Below are positions 22,781-34,039 of a stretch of 64,000 nucleotides of DNA, piece after piece (position 1 is the first letter of the stretch; each line of letters begins with the position of its first letter). The translations under genes and the position numbers were made by a program. This stretch comes from Paragyromitra xinjiangensis. Its lineage: Eukaryota; Ascomycota; Pezizomycetes; Pezizales; Discinaceae. The notes under the pieces are model-generated. The model did not search any database, had not been told where the DNA came from, and was given only the letters and a program-made list of their open reading frames with translations. Where the stretch lies: contig JBCAMK010000002.1 of the NCBI GenBank assembly GCA_038503065.1, forward strand, positions 1,674,001 through 1,738,000, in the 5' to 3' direction.

Positions 22781-23854
22781 ATCCTGGAGCTGATGTTTTT
22801 AGATCGGTTGGGTGGAGGAAAATCTGATATCGCTTTTTGTTCAGGCGATATCCGTGGACCGAGGTACAGCCCCGGGAATTGGAAACGTTTCTGTGGTTTC
22901 GGGTTTGTTTACCGATTCTCGTCCAGCAAAGTGAATTCTACCTATGGGAATATGGCAAACTCTTGATCACTTCAGCTGCCTTCATAGATGTCCGAGCTCA
23001 ATGCTTGGCTGTTCCGTCATAGATCACGTGAGAAATCATATACCGTCACTCGATTTTCTCCGTTGCTATCAGGGATAGGTCGGAATGCGAAAAGGATTCT
23101 TGCGCTGTGAGAGTGGAGCCCACACGTAAGGTAGGAATACTAGGGTGATACTCCTGGTGATAGGCCCTACCTTCAAGCCTAAGACTTCTCACTATTAGTT
23201 TAAACTCAATACCTAGCCTAGAAACCGAATGCTATCCTGTGACCGCGTATGAGTTAAGATTTCAGTCATGGAAAGCCTTAAACAGGCTGTCAGTTCATGT
23301 TTCCTTCGATCTAAGACCAATAACCTGCAATTTCTCTAGAAATGCCCTCTAATACCAGCAACCTTATAACTCTAGTCACTACAGATAAAGTATTTTAAGC
23401 TAGTCTATTTATATTTTCTGCCCAAGACTTGTTGCTCATACTGTAATAGAAGAACCCCTTTTGTCACAGAAAGGCACGAATTGTAACTAAAGTCCTAACA
23501 ACAAGACTTATTGAAGGCTTCCTGGCCTGGAGGATCAGCTTCCTAAACAGCAGATCAAAGCATCCCCAGAAAGCTTATTAATTCAAATGCATAGAGAAAG
23601 ATACCATCGGTTACCTATCCAGACATTCCCCCTTAACCGTCCCCATCGCCGAGACGTACCCTAAAAAAGCACCTTCAAGCCATGCGCCGAGAAACTCCCA
23701 TATTCTCCCCTTAAAACAAAGCCAAAAGCCCCACCACCTGCAAACGTGCACAAAGACTCCGCTTCATCATCAACCCATCTGTCCATTTATCCTAATTTGT
23801 AGCCTCTCCGATCCACACATCTTCACTTCTCTTCAACCTCCTGAGCTCCTCACG

Positions 23855-24064
23855 ATGAACGAGTCTCAAGACGTCGGAGAAAGCCCAAACGCCCCAATCA
23901 CCGTGTTCACGCTGATTTTCCTTCTCTTCTCTCTCTGGCGTTCCTACTCCTATTTGCATCGGCGGGAAAACGTTCATACGCGGCCACCCCAACGCGGGCT
24001 GGTTCTTCCTAGTTTAGCAAAGTTGGGCAATTTGGCTGGTAGACTTCCTGTTCGGGAGCCTTAA
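23855..24064 (+). CDS. possible small membrane protein, 69 aa
   Basis: The ATG sits in a reasonable context (CTCACGATGAAC) after a CT-rich leader (about 23690-23850). The frame encodes a 69-residue protein with one likely membrane segment, ITVFTLIFLLFSLWRSYSYL, followed by a basic tail. No homolog is recognised, there is no intron, and an overlapping frame exists on the other strand. It could be a genuine small gene or a product of composition. Confidence 0.3.
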   Translation: MNESQDVGESPNAPITVFTLIFLLFSLWRSYSYLHRRENVHTRPPQRGLVLPSLAKLGNLAGRLPVREP

Positions 24065-24594
24065 GGTAGGTATCGAGAAGGCTTAACATTGGGGTAGATT
24101 GTCGGGATTTGCCATAGTTATTGACGCTTGGACATTTCAAACAGGAGGCCTGATGGGGCTCGATAATTCGATGGATGAAACTGGGGGCTTCTTCCCTGCT
24201 GGTGAGGGCTGGTTTGCTAAATTTTGGCTTTTTTTGGACGCAATCCGCTAACAAGTTTTGCGTCAGCATCAGCGAAGTCGCTGGCGACGAGATGGGCAAG
24301 GACACTTACAGACTGAATAATCCATTTGCACCAAATCCCGCCATCAGACTGATAGGGCTGGCTGGCGTAGAGACAGTGGGCGGGTGGTGGGAAAGCCACA
24401 GAATCCCGCCCTTACACTGTCGTCACCTAGGTGGGGTATTGAGTGAAATAGTGAGGTAGGGGTGCTGTATCTCGCTGCTTTCTCTGGAAGATGCTGGTTT
24501 TAGTTGATAGCTCTTCGTTAACCCATTGCAGGGTCCTTAACACTAAGTCGAGGTTTTGCGGATAACGTTCCACTTAGCACCATAACCTAGGTGT

Positions 24595-24675
24595 AGTCTC
24601 GTGTCCAGTCCCACTGCGCAGCTGACTGCCTACAGTGTGTAGCAGCCATAGGCAGTAGGGAATGGGAACGAGCCT
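24595..24675 (+). repeat. short foldback repeat, copy B (81 bp)
   Basis: Begins AGTCTCGTGTCCAGTCCCAC and ends GGGAATGGGAACGAGCCT. The ends are imperfect inverted repeats of each other (GTCTCGTGTCCA against GGCTCGTTCCCA), and the middle (CTACAGTGTGTAG) is itself palindromic, so the whole unit can fold into one hairpin. Confidence 0.75.
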
Positions 24676-24974
24676 AGCCCGGGTGTTTGGGTGCTCCTGG
24701 TGAATTTATCGTGCCATAACAGATAATATTCCATCATAAGGTATCACTCGCGATGGCGTCCTTTTGCTCCCTAACTTCTTTCTAGGCATAGTTTCTGGCT
24801 AATACCCCTAGGTTCTGAATGTTTTAGCTGGTACTAATTACCATAACCATCTAGTTTGTCGAATCACGCCCGCTAACAGCAGACAGCAAGGGGCATTTAT
24901 CAAGTTCGGTAATGAGACCGCGAGTCGGATTCGATGGGCTAGATCCCCACAAGTCGAAGGAGGGGAAAACATTA

Positions 24975-25050
24975 AGCTCGTTCCCCTACTGCCTATGGCT
25001 GCTGCCCTACGGTACGCAGCAAGCTGCGCAGTGGGGCTGGGCACGAGACT
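24975..25050 (-). repeat. short foldback repeat, copy C (76 bp)
   Basis: Reverse-oriented relative to copies B and D. On the minus strand it reads AGTCTCGTGCCCAGCCCCAC ... GCAGCAGCCATAGGCAG ... GGGGAACGAGCTT. It retains the central roughly 20-bp segment present in copy B and absent from copy D. Confidence 0.75.
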
Positions 25051-25827
25051 AGGAAAACCTGGCCAAAAACGGCACGCAAATTTCAACGGTGCGCGATATC
25101 AATAGTCTTAGGCTTTTGGCTGCCTGCATTGCTAACCCCGCCAAAGTTATTCAAGGTGTTACCTCTTAACGCCTTGCGCCCATAGGGCGTGGCGCGATGA
25201 CCTATAAGCTGGTAGCGAAAGTCTCCCGTGTCCTTCAGAGAAATTTCTGGAACGTCAATACCAAGATGCTAATATCTTTAAAGTTGGGTAAAATTTTTAT
25301 TCCCCTCGGATGATGGGTCAGGCCCGGGTTTCAACATCACCCGGATAGCAAGACAACTATCCTAAATCGGTCGGTAGAATGCGAGGAACTTATGAGGTAA
25401 ATGCGGTAGGATGAGAATCTCAAATTCGCGACGCTGCCAGATAACTATACTATCACTTCCTTCCTCTCTCTACCTTCCGATGTTTCGATCACGATGTATC
25501 AGGATTCTTTTTGCTATTAGAATGAATTCCCGCGCTAGAATTGTCACAATGCCACACGAATGGTTGAAATTCCGCAGGAATTTATTCTTCGAGCAAGTAT
25601 ATACGGTCTTCTAATCACCGGCCAGAGGTTGTCATTTCTCCCAGTGCAGTCTTGTCTTCCTGGTCCTATCATGATCACTACAATATTAAGCAACATCTTA
25701 GGCATTCGATATTACGTGGGTATTTCTTTCCCTTGCCCCACTCCCCTCACCCAGTACGTAGTTTTAAGTGAGTCAGTTCCTAACTTCATCCAACTCAATT
25801 AGATACTCTCGATGTTAATGATCTCTT

Positions 25828-25887
25828 AGTCTCGTGCCCAGCCCCACTGCGCAGCAGCCATAGGCAGTAGGGAATGGGAACGAGCCT
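25828..25887 (+). repeat. short foldback repeat, copy D (60 bp) with 11-bp flanking duplication
   Basis: The shortest and cleanest copy: AGTCTCGTGCCCAGCCCCAC directly joined to GCAGCAGCCATAGGCAG and ending GGGAACGAGCCT. It is flanked by a perfect direct repeat TAATGATCTCT at 25816-25826 and 25887-25897, which looks like a target-site duplication and suggests insertion as a mobile unit. Confidence 0.8.
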
Positions 25888-26869
25888 AATGATCTCTCAT
25901 GCAGCAACTTATCAAACCGCATCACGATTCTTAGGACGGTGGGCGAAATTTCTGGGTTAAGGTCGCAAACATGATACCGAAACGCTGTTAGCGCCGGGAA
26001 AGAAAACCTTCGTCACACGACCGAAAATTTTCTTCCGGACACAAAGATATGCTCCAATTCCCCGCTGAGAAGTCGCAGGATTACCACTACGAAGACGAAA
26101 AAAGGAATGAACATCAAAAAGAACCAACCCATCTGCTAATTTTCCTCGTCTCCTCGCACAGCAGCTAGAAGAACGATGAAAAAAAGAGAATGGGGCCTGT
26201 CAGACTTCCATCGCCACCCACCCTCATCCTCAACTCCCTTGCAGGAGCATAAGAGGACTCGGGTTGAGATCATAGCCACCACAGCCGAAGCCAAGGCATA
26301 AAAAGGCATCACTCTAGGGTGTCGAGGAGATGGGTCATCACCCAGGTTGGAGAATATCTGTGGCTCTGGTAAGAGTTTCAGATGAGACGATTTACTGTTT
26401 GAATTGTTAGATGGCCGGTCGTGGTATTCCGCTGGGTGGAGGGGTTGAAAACAAACCTATAGAAATGATCCTATGAAGTAAAATCGCATAGAGAGAGAAG
26501 AGGAGGGCGAGGGAGAACCCGCTTTTATACAAAAAGCTGCCAAGCGCCAAGGCGGCAAATTTTGCCTGCTGTGGGATAGGGTTATGGGGCTTGCCCTGGA
26601 ACTTCGCTTGGCAAACTAGATACAACATCCAGAATTGTTAAAAATGCTGCTCATAGACTAAAGTTTTCTAGGCGCATACACTAGCCCTGCACTATTCTAC
26701 GGTAAAAAATAAGCTTGTTTGTATTTGCTAGCGAAATGTAAATGATCCCTTCTACGGCATTGTGATACTACCAAGCCTTTACCATAGAAGTACACAAGTT
26801 ATCACTCGACCAGTTACATGCCTTGAATTCATGGAAACAAGAAATTTCTCCAATAGAGCCGACTAACTT

Positions 26870-26950
26870 ATTTTCTCCATCCCTAATTATTTTTATTTCT
26901 ACCTCTTTTTCTTTCTCTTCCTCCATCGCCTCCTTCCACCTTCAACCACA
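26870..26950 (+). promoter_or_regulatory. pyrimidine-rich tract upstream of the 27066 gene
   Basis: The sequence is TTTCTCCATCC followed by TTTTTCTTTCTCTTCCTCC, then a short A-rich spacer before the start codon at 27066. This is a typical fungal transcription-start region and supports the reality of the following gene. Confidence 0.45.
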
Positions 26951-27065
26951 AGTAACTAGAAATCCATCGGCAATATCGTAGATCTTACGATTGAAACTCG
27001 TCTCTAGAAATCACTACCAGGACTTTACATTTTACCAAAAAAAACTCTTTCGTAAACAACCAATC

Positions 27066-27692
27066 ATGTCTTCTTTCCATAGCAAAATATCCGGCCCACG
27101 GCAAACAACCGCAAAAGCCAATCTCCGCAAAAAACCCTCTGGCTGCCTAATTCTGTGCAACGAGTTCGTCCACGACTTTGCCTGTCCTTCTGTTACACGT
27201 GTGTACTCCTTACACGAGATCGAACAGAACTTCAACATCCTCAGGACCACACTCGGCAGCATCTGTGATCCCGGCCAATACCGTCGGCCCCCCGGAACAC
27301 CCTACGGCACCTTGACCCCAGATACCACCCAAGAGGAAATTGAATTGGACTTCCGTCTCCTTCATGAAGCCATCACTCGTTCCTGCGGCAATAAACCCCG
27401 TCGTGGATTTGATCAAACTCCCGCTGACGAAGAAGCTGCTGCTGCTTTAATCCTCATGGGGATGGATGGTGAAGCTGGCTCTGTCTACAAGCCGACACAG
27501 ACGGATGTGCTCTACCATGAGCTCTCGTGCAGAAGCGATCTGACGCCGGGGGCGTCAAAGGAGGAGATTCAGGAGGATATGGATCTTTTCCGTGAGGCTA
27601 TCGCTGGTCAGGAGGACGCGAATTATCTCCTTAGTATTAGTGGAGCTTTGCCCAGATGCGGTGGCCTGGATGCCTATAAGGGGAGAAAGTAG
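27066..27692 (+). CDS. hypothetical protein, 208 aa
   Basis: No family recognised. The ATG at 27066 (AATCATGTCTTC) is preferred over the in-frame ATG at 26991, which lies in the A/T-rich leader. The protein shows two related units: LHEIEQNFNILRTTLGSIC ... GTLTPDTTQEEIELDFRLL and LYHELSCRSDLTPGASKEEI ... MDLFREAI. Both combine a T/S-x-x-x-x-E-I cap with D-F/L-F/L-x-E-AI, which suggests an internal duplication. No signal peptide, membrane segment or intron. Codon use and the CT-rich leader argue that it is expressed. Probably a lineage-restricted protein. Confidence 0.6.
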   Translation: MSSFHSKISGPRQTTAKANLRKKPSGCLILCNEFVHDFACPSVTRVYSLHEIEQNFNILRTTLGSICDPGQYRRPPGTPYGTLTPDTTQEEIELDFRLLHEAITRSCGNKPRRGFDQTPADEEAAAALILMGMDGEAGSVYKPTQTDVLYHELSCRSDLTPGASKEEIQEDMDLFREAIAGQEDANYLLSISGALPRCGGLDAYKGRK

Positions 27693-27699
27693 TAGCAGT

Positions 27700-29880
27700 A
27701 CTTGGGTGGATGATGGAGTGGTTATGATCGAATCTGTGGGGGATGTACCGAGTTTTGGGGCAGTTAGGAAGGGTCAACCAACACGGGAAATTAGGGTTCG
27801 GTGATTGGGAGATATGAAAAGTTTCCTTGCGTTTATGAATTTTGTTATCAATACATATCGTACAATTTCTGGGTCCTACTAGTTGGTCATAAATATATGT
27901 ACTTTGTGATCTACCCACCAAACCACACAAGCTTTATCAAATCTTCGCCCAAAAGGCAAAGCGTGATTATTGTCAACTTATTGGAGGCCCACAGAGAAAA
28001 GTTCACCTTCTAGCCCCGCTCTTCAGCTAGGGATAGATGGAGCGACAAACCTGAAGAGCAACCAGCGGAAGGGGGCAAGAGCCTTTCAGATTGCACGGTG
28101 GTGTTAAAAGAGGAGCTCTCAGAGCACGGAGCACGAGCATTATTAGTTCTTTATGTCCTCAAATAAATGGGTTAGGGGCAATAAAGTAGGAGGAGAAGCC
28201 TCCAACCAGCCCGGCATGTACAGTATGTGGGGAAGTTTAGGCACCCTCCTCTTAGTCGGGGGTATCACGTGTCTGGACAACGAGAGATAAATAAAATGGT
28301 AGATGCGTTGCTCATCAAAGTCAAATAACCTTATTGAGACTTATTCAGTGAAGGAGTCCCACACAGTGCCTATTCACTAAAGAAGGTATATTCTGGCCTT
28401 TCTTGATGTGAGGTTATGGGGACAATCTAGTTTTGCAATCGACGTTCGTTTGCTCTGAGATGATATGTCAGGTTGCGAGACTAGGAAAAATCGCGTTCAC
28501 CGTCAAAAAAAAACAGCGACTTTCTCAAAAGGCTTAGGAACGAGGCTAAGGCTAATGGTAAAAATTCATTGGATCAATTGATTAAATACGTCCAACCATT
28601 GGCAATATGAAAGATGAAATAACACAATTTAAGAAATTCGAGGTGGAGGGTACATGTATATATCCTTAATCCTAAGGTTACCTAGCTTCCTCCCCCTGGT
28701 CCTGCTTTGTCGCTACAACCGATAAGTCCTTTTAGTACCGTGACTATCCTAGCCTTAGCGCTTTCTGCTACATAACACAGCGTCCCCTCCCTGCAACCTC
28801 TCCTCCTTCCTTTTACAGTACCTCCGCTGGGAAAGTAAAGATTACTTCAAACTAAGGCTTAAATTGTCTCGCAATCACCGTTCGTCAGTTCTAAATGTGG
28901 AGTTTTGGTCGAGCCCTTTCAGCTAGCCAATCACTGGTGGATAAATTGGCTATCCACGTGGCAAGCCAGGTGCGAGACTACATGTATATCTACGTACAGA
29001 TAACGGGTTAGTAAGGCTTGAACCGAATAAGTCTTATCTGGGCGTTGAGAGGCACTGAAAAGAATATAAAGGTTCAAGTTTCCCAATTCCTGTACACAAG
29101 CGCACTTAATTCATTTGTGTGGTGCTTCTACTCCTGGAAGCAGCACAAGCCTCCTATATCCCATGCTTCCCACAGGCTCTCCTAGCCAAATAAACATGGG
29201 AAAGTGGCACGACAGAAGGTCCTCTGGATTTTCTTCTACAATGGTGAGTGGTTCTCGCTTTAGTGATGTTTGTGATACCGGCAAATTACTGACAGCTCGT
29301 GCCAGGTACTTCTGAAGTATATCTACATACTCCCAATCTTAGAATTGAGCCTTTAACAGCGTATAATGCAGCTCCAGCGGGATTAACGATATGGCCTGCG
29401 GCTGGCAGTGGTGATATTCCATGACTGGCCAAGTCTTGGCGACTGCAGAAACGCAAACGATAAACACCTCATCCCGAAGATCCGCCGATATTTCAAACCA
29501 TACAGCCGGACCTTCCTAAACGTATCAATCCGGTTTCCCCGCGGACAAACATCAAAACCCAGTGAAGATCTAGGCCATAAACCTTGCCTTGATGTTTTGT
29601 GCAACCCCCACACGGGGCCTCGGCACGGGGGGAGAAAAGAAAAAAACATCAAGAAAAGGCGACGCGATGCCGCATTCAGGAACCACCGTCGCCTTCACCA
29701 GCAAAGAAAGAAAAAAAAAGCGGGGAGCGGGGAATCTCGGCTTCCTAAACAAAAGCTCCAACGCGCTAAGCTCACCTCCCATCACACGTCTTCCGACTTC
29801 AGTGGTCAATTGAGTGCATCCCAGATATCACACACTGATCGCTTCCCCTGCTGGTATCGGATACAAAATAAGCCTCCTTC
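27700..29880. other. intergenic, no gene seen
   Basis: Short frames only. It includes the 5' flank of the Zn2Cys6 gene. The motif TGCGAGACTA occurs at about 28475 and 28970, and GCAATCxxCGTTCGT occurs near both, so a degenerate short repeat may be present, but the match is too short to call. Confidence 0.4.
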
Positions 29881-29888
29881 CCGAACAA

Positions 29889-32298
29889 ATGGATCCCCGT
29901 TTCTTTAATCCAACACCCAGTGCCACCGAGGTTCCTCCACCCCCTATCGAACAGCAACAGCAGCAACAGCAGCAGCCAGGAACGAAACGCCCGCATCCTG
30001 CAGCGGCAAAGTCACGATCCGCATCTAGCTATCCGAGAAAACGGGCCGTCAGCGCGTGCCTAGTGTGTCGTGGCCGGAAGACGAAATGTGACAACCAGCG
30101 GCCCCAGTGCGGATTCTGCCGACAGAATGGCGCTGAGTGTGTTTACGAGGCCGAAAAGCTAGCCACGTATGGAAATAATTTTCTCTCCCCCACCATGAAG
30201 ATTGGGATAGCTCGCGAATGCGACGAACTTATGACTGACTTCTGTAACCATGCTTCAGATTCGACGCGGCGTCCCTGGCGATTTTGGACAGACTTTCAAG
30301 AATCGAGGCGCTGTTGGATGGTCCCACGAATAACAATCCGACAAGCCATCCTTCACCCCACGCATCTTCCACAGCTAGCGGAGGCGCTGTCCTGCCGAGT
30401 AATGCGACGACCCTTAGGGCCCATTCTCCTCTTCCTGGAAGAGCTCCTGAAGGCCAAGGGGATGCGTCTGAAATATTTCCGATTTCTATAGCTACAGCTG
30501 CGGCGTCAAGGGTTGAAACTGTACTCCAATGGCCAACATTTGGAGGTCAGATCTCAACAGACGAGATTCTGGCACCCGTGTTTGCGAACAAAGGCGATGA
30601 GTCGGATGAAGATGATATCGATGACGGAGAAGCTCATGGTTGGAACAATAGTGGAAGGCAGGACCAGCACTCGATGGACAACCATGAGAGCTCACAGCAA
30701 CATCAAGGTCGTGATGACAATGCTAGGATAAGAAAAGGGGCTGGGGTATACGATGAGAAAGCGTTGGGTCAGCCTCCAGGAGAGATTGCAATCTTGGTTC
30801 AAAGATTCTTTCGGAACGTGCATACGAAGAACCCAATTCTGGATTCAAACGTCCTAGACAGGTACGTCTATGATGTGGAACAGCGTGGTTTTTGTTGGAC
30901 TGGGAAGTCTTGTTTACTTGTAAGCACCATCTTATGCTGTCGTCTGATTTGCTTCTGACAAAAACCCCAGCTGCTAGTATGCGCTCTGGGTGCCATATCA
31001 GCACCATACAACCCACATCCGCCTACCGCTTACCTATCAGAGCCACCAACAATGTACCCATCCTCTGAGATCAGCGCCCGGTACTTCTCAGCCGCGAAGA
31101 AGCGGCTGGGGCTCGTAATGTCGTCAAATAAGCTTGTCGCTGTGCAGTGCCTGTTCCTTGCAGGGATATACCACATGTATACGATGAATCAATTCGCAGC
31201 TTGGAAGATGTTTAACGCTGCTTCAGTTTCCTGCGAGGGCTATCTTCACCGCAAGGAACGGGCCAAAGCCGTAGATGCATCGAGCGGTACGCTACTATCG
31301 CTACCGTCGAGTGAGCCAACACGGCACTTGGAACAACGAATATATTGGAGCTGTCTCAAATCAGAACTGTGAATTCCCCATCCTAGAAACGAAGACGAAA
31401 GTTGCACAAAAGCTAACCCTAACCCCGCCCCTCAAGCGAATTATGCGCAGAACTCGATATCTCCCATTCCGGCCTCAGCGAGGTCGAATACCCGCATGCA
31501 TTCCCCTCCCCACCACGCGAGATCTCCACCTCACAAGCCTTCCAGTCCTCCACCTCCTTCTTCGAGCAACCCCGCAGCGCACACGCCCCCGAAGACCGCG
31601 CCTCCGAGTCACAGCTAGAGGACCAGAAAACCTGGTTCTACTACCTCGCCGAAATCGCACTCCGGAAAGTCGAAATCCGCATGTCGGAGACATTCCAACA
31701 ACGTACCCAGCGATCCTCACACAACAACCATGATGGAACATCATCCTCAAACTCTTCCGGCGGGGACGACTCCGCGATCACACCAACAATGGACGACCTC
31801 CTCAACACAGCGCACGAGTTTGAGCTTCAGCTCGAGCTGTGGTTATCCTGTCTTCCACCCATCCTCAAATTCCCCGACGACCCGTCGCTTCCGTGTTCTG
31901 ATGAACGGCTTCAGTACCTTCGGCAGCGGTATTGGTGGAATTTGTCGCGCGTGTATAGGCCCTTTATCTACTACCTGATACACCACCCGCCGACGCATCC
32001 TGCACATCAGCAGATGCTGGTATATGCAAGGAAGGGGCTGGAGATTGATATTTACTTTATCCTGTCGAATGTGATCACGCATCGGCATCATGGCGCGTGG
32101 TTGTGTTTGAGAGCGTTAACGAGTAATAGCGTCATTATCCTCGCGGCAAGAAAGGCGAGGGTCATAGATCCTATGCCTCAGGGTTGGAGGGAGGCGATCA
32201 GGTTGGCGGGGAATTGTCTACTGTTTTGGGAGAGTGAGGTTAGGGATGCGGGGAAGTTGAGGGATGTGGTTATGAGGGTTGAGAAAGGGGTGGAATAG
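29889..32298 (+). CDS. Zn2Cys6 fungal transcription factor, 732 aa
   Basis: Nuclear DNA-binding regulator; target genes unknown. Four exons join in frame: 29889-30166, 30259-30919, 30971-31368, 31437-32298. The zinc cluster has Cys57-X2-Cys60-X6-Cys67-X6-Cys74-X2-Cys77-X6-Cys84 within SACLVCRGRKTKC ... CGFCRQNGAEC. It is preceded by a poly-Gln run (eight Q, CAG/CAA codons) and a basic patch (SSYPRKRA). Exon 2 opens with a heptad-like linker (LAILDRLSRIEALLD). The middle and C-terminal parts (CLFLAGIYHMYTMNQFAAWK, QRIYWSCLKSELELC, QRYWWNLSRVYRPFIYYL) are the fungal transcription-factor middle homology region. Intron 3 ends in AAG; its placement is fixed by phase. No adjacent metabolic cluster shows what it controls. 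Confidence 0.92.
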
Positions 32299-32299
32299 T

Positions 32300-33384
32300 G
32301 AGATCGGTGATTTAGGTTAGGGTTGCTCATGTTTAGGTATGGAGTTTTGTGTACTTTGGTCTGGGTTAGGCGGCTAGGGTTTGATTCGGAAACGGGACTC
32401 TGGGATATGGACGGTTGTTTTAATTCTTGTATATACGTGTTTAAGGGCCCTATATGGTCTGGTTTACTGTAAAAACGAAAACCAAGTAATGATTAACACT
32501 ATGAAGGCTGGAAAAAGCATGAAATGTGGGTTGGATGTCAGATGAAGCTTGATATGATCTGTGCTATTAAATGTGTGCAAAGCTTAAAGTCCTCTCCCGC
32601 TCAGTTTATTTTGTGTCGTGGCCCCATCCCTGTCCTATTATTCACCAACCGTATCATTCGAGAAGGCATTGGACGCAGAGCCTCGAAGATTTTCAGGGAT
32701 TTTCGCCGCATACAGACAGTCCAGACGGGTGAGCAGATTTCCAGTTGTCAACTCATCACGAAGATCTTCCCGATGCAGGTCCTTGGTCGGATGAGCTGGT
32801 CTCATCGGATACCCACTGTCGCGGCAACCTGCGTTAGCAGGTACAGCACAGTATCCCTACTTAGGGGGCTGTACCCGTTGCGTTCTGCAATAACATTTCT
32901 CCCTACCACAGAGAGCCTCACCCGGCAAGTCCTCACACCGGATATTTCGGCCCTTCATCGGAACTCCAATGGGAGCCTGAGCTCATCCCGAATGCTTCTA
33001 GGCTTCGCGTCGGGTCTCGGCAACCAATCAACCAGCCACCCGAGTGATGCCTGATGCCGCGCAGCCGTCAGATCTGGATCGTGCAGGGGCTGGTTGCGTC
33101 ATGGCTACGTATCCAGCTTAGGGAGTGTCTGGCAACGCACGCAAGGGCTGTTAGGGGAACACTAGGCAGCTCTCAGAGCCAGTCGGACTGACAACGAAGA
33201 TGGACGCACAGGGGTGTTTACCAGCCTCTTCTTTGGTTGGGGCGCTAGAGGGTCTTTTACTTCAGCTTTATGAGGTCTCTTTCTTCTTGTTCACTGTGGA
33301 GTGCTCTAGAGTCGCAGTACTTAATCGCTTGTCACGCTATTCACGAGTTGTCACGTCACGGCCAAAGACCATAACGATTTCACG
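32300..33384. other. intergenic between regulator and GPI-type protein genes
   Basis: A 176-codon open frame at 32524-33054 (+) has no domain-like sequence and no leader, and is treated as chance. Nothing else is recognised. Confidence 0.4.
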
Positions 33385-34005
33385 ATGAACTTCTCCCTAC
33401 TGTCGATTCTGCTACTACTGCCCGTAGCACTAGCCTCACCACTTGGACCACAGCAATCAGAACTCCCACAGTATCCCTTAGCTCCAATAGCCTCACCCTC
33501 TTCATCCCCAATAAACTCCACCGCAGCCTCTCTCTTCCCCCGCGACCCCTCGCCAGACCCACAATCCACCTGCCAGCCCAACTCCGGCACCGGCAACAGC
33601 GGCTGCAACAACAGCGGCGTCTCCAACAGTGGCACAGGGAACAGCGGCATCTGCCTCTCCGGCACCGACCAATCAGGCGTAGGAGTCTGTTCATCCGGCG
33701 CCCCAGTCGCAGAGGCCGTCGCGACAAGCACCTTCATCCTCGCGTCTCCAACAACCGTATACATCGTGCAAACGGTGACTCTTGCCGGTGACTCGGTTGT
33801 TACTACCGTGCAGAGCATTATTGCTGCGGGGGCGACTGCGACCCAGACTGTGGTGGTTGATGTTGGGAGGTATAATAGACCTGGGTGTGCGTATTGGAGG
33901 ACTCAGGGGTATACTTGTAATGGTGCTGGGAGGATTTGGAGTGTAGAGAGGTGGGTGTTTTGGCCGGTTGTGGTGGGGGTTATTGGTGTGGCTTTGGTTT
34001 TGTAG
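33385..34005 (+). CDS. secreted, probably GPI-anchored cell-surface protein, 206 aa
   Basis: Single exon. The N-terminal signal peptide is MNFSLLSILLLLPVALAS. A Ser/Pro-rich segment follows, then a Cys-containing block of short Asn-Ser-Gly repeats at about residues 67-93 (NSGTGNSGCNNSG and variants), a Thr/Val-rich stretch (TTVYIVQTVTLAG), and a hydrophobic C-terminus (FWPVVVGVIGVALVL) ending without charged residues, as in a GPI-anchor signal. Expected location is the plasma membrane or cell wall. No enzyme motif. The NSG block is probably glycosylated or flexible. Start context (TTCACGATGAAC) is good. The stop codon is followed at once by a GGA microsatellite. Confidence 0.8.
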   Translation: MNFSLLSILLLLPVALASPLGPQQSELPQYPLAPIASPSSSPINSTAASLFPRDPSPDPQSTCQPNSGTGNSGCNNSGVSNSGTGNSGICLSGTDQSGVGVCSSGAPVAEAVATSTFILASPTTVYIVQTVTLAGDSVVTTVQSIIAAGATATQTVVVDVGRYNRPGCAYWRTQGYTCNGAGRIWSVERWVFWPVVVGVIGVALVL

Positions 34006-34037
34006 GAGGAGGAGGAGGAGGAGGAGGAGGAGGGAGG
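34006..34037 (+). repeat. GGA trinucleotide microsatellite
   Basis: About nine consecutive GGA/AGG units begin immediately after the stop codon of the preceding gene, so the tract is in its 3' UTR. Confidence 0.9.
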
Positions 34038-34039
34038 GG

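Larger units (their letters stand above)
22830..26980. other. gene-poor region carrying short foldback repeats
   Basis: About 4 kb without a convincing gene except one possible micro-ORF at 23855. It contains three of the four copies of a foldback repeat (24595-24675, 24975-25050, 25828-25887). No transposase or reverse-transcriptase frame is visible. Confidence 0.5.

Noticed and set aside
28430..28985. Possible repeat sharing GCAATCxxCGTTCGT and TGCGAGACTA at two places
   Set aside because: Matches are 8-13 bp only, spacing differs, and no terminal structure or duplication could be defined.
32524..33054. 176-codon open frame on the plus strand
   Set aside because: Composition unlike the certain genes and no recognisable motif or start context.
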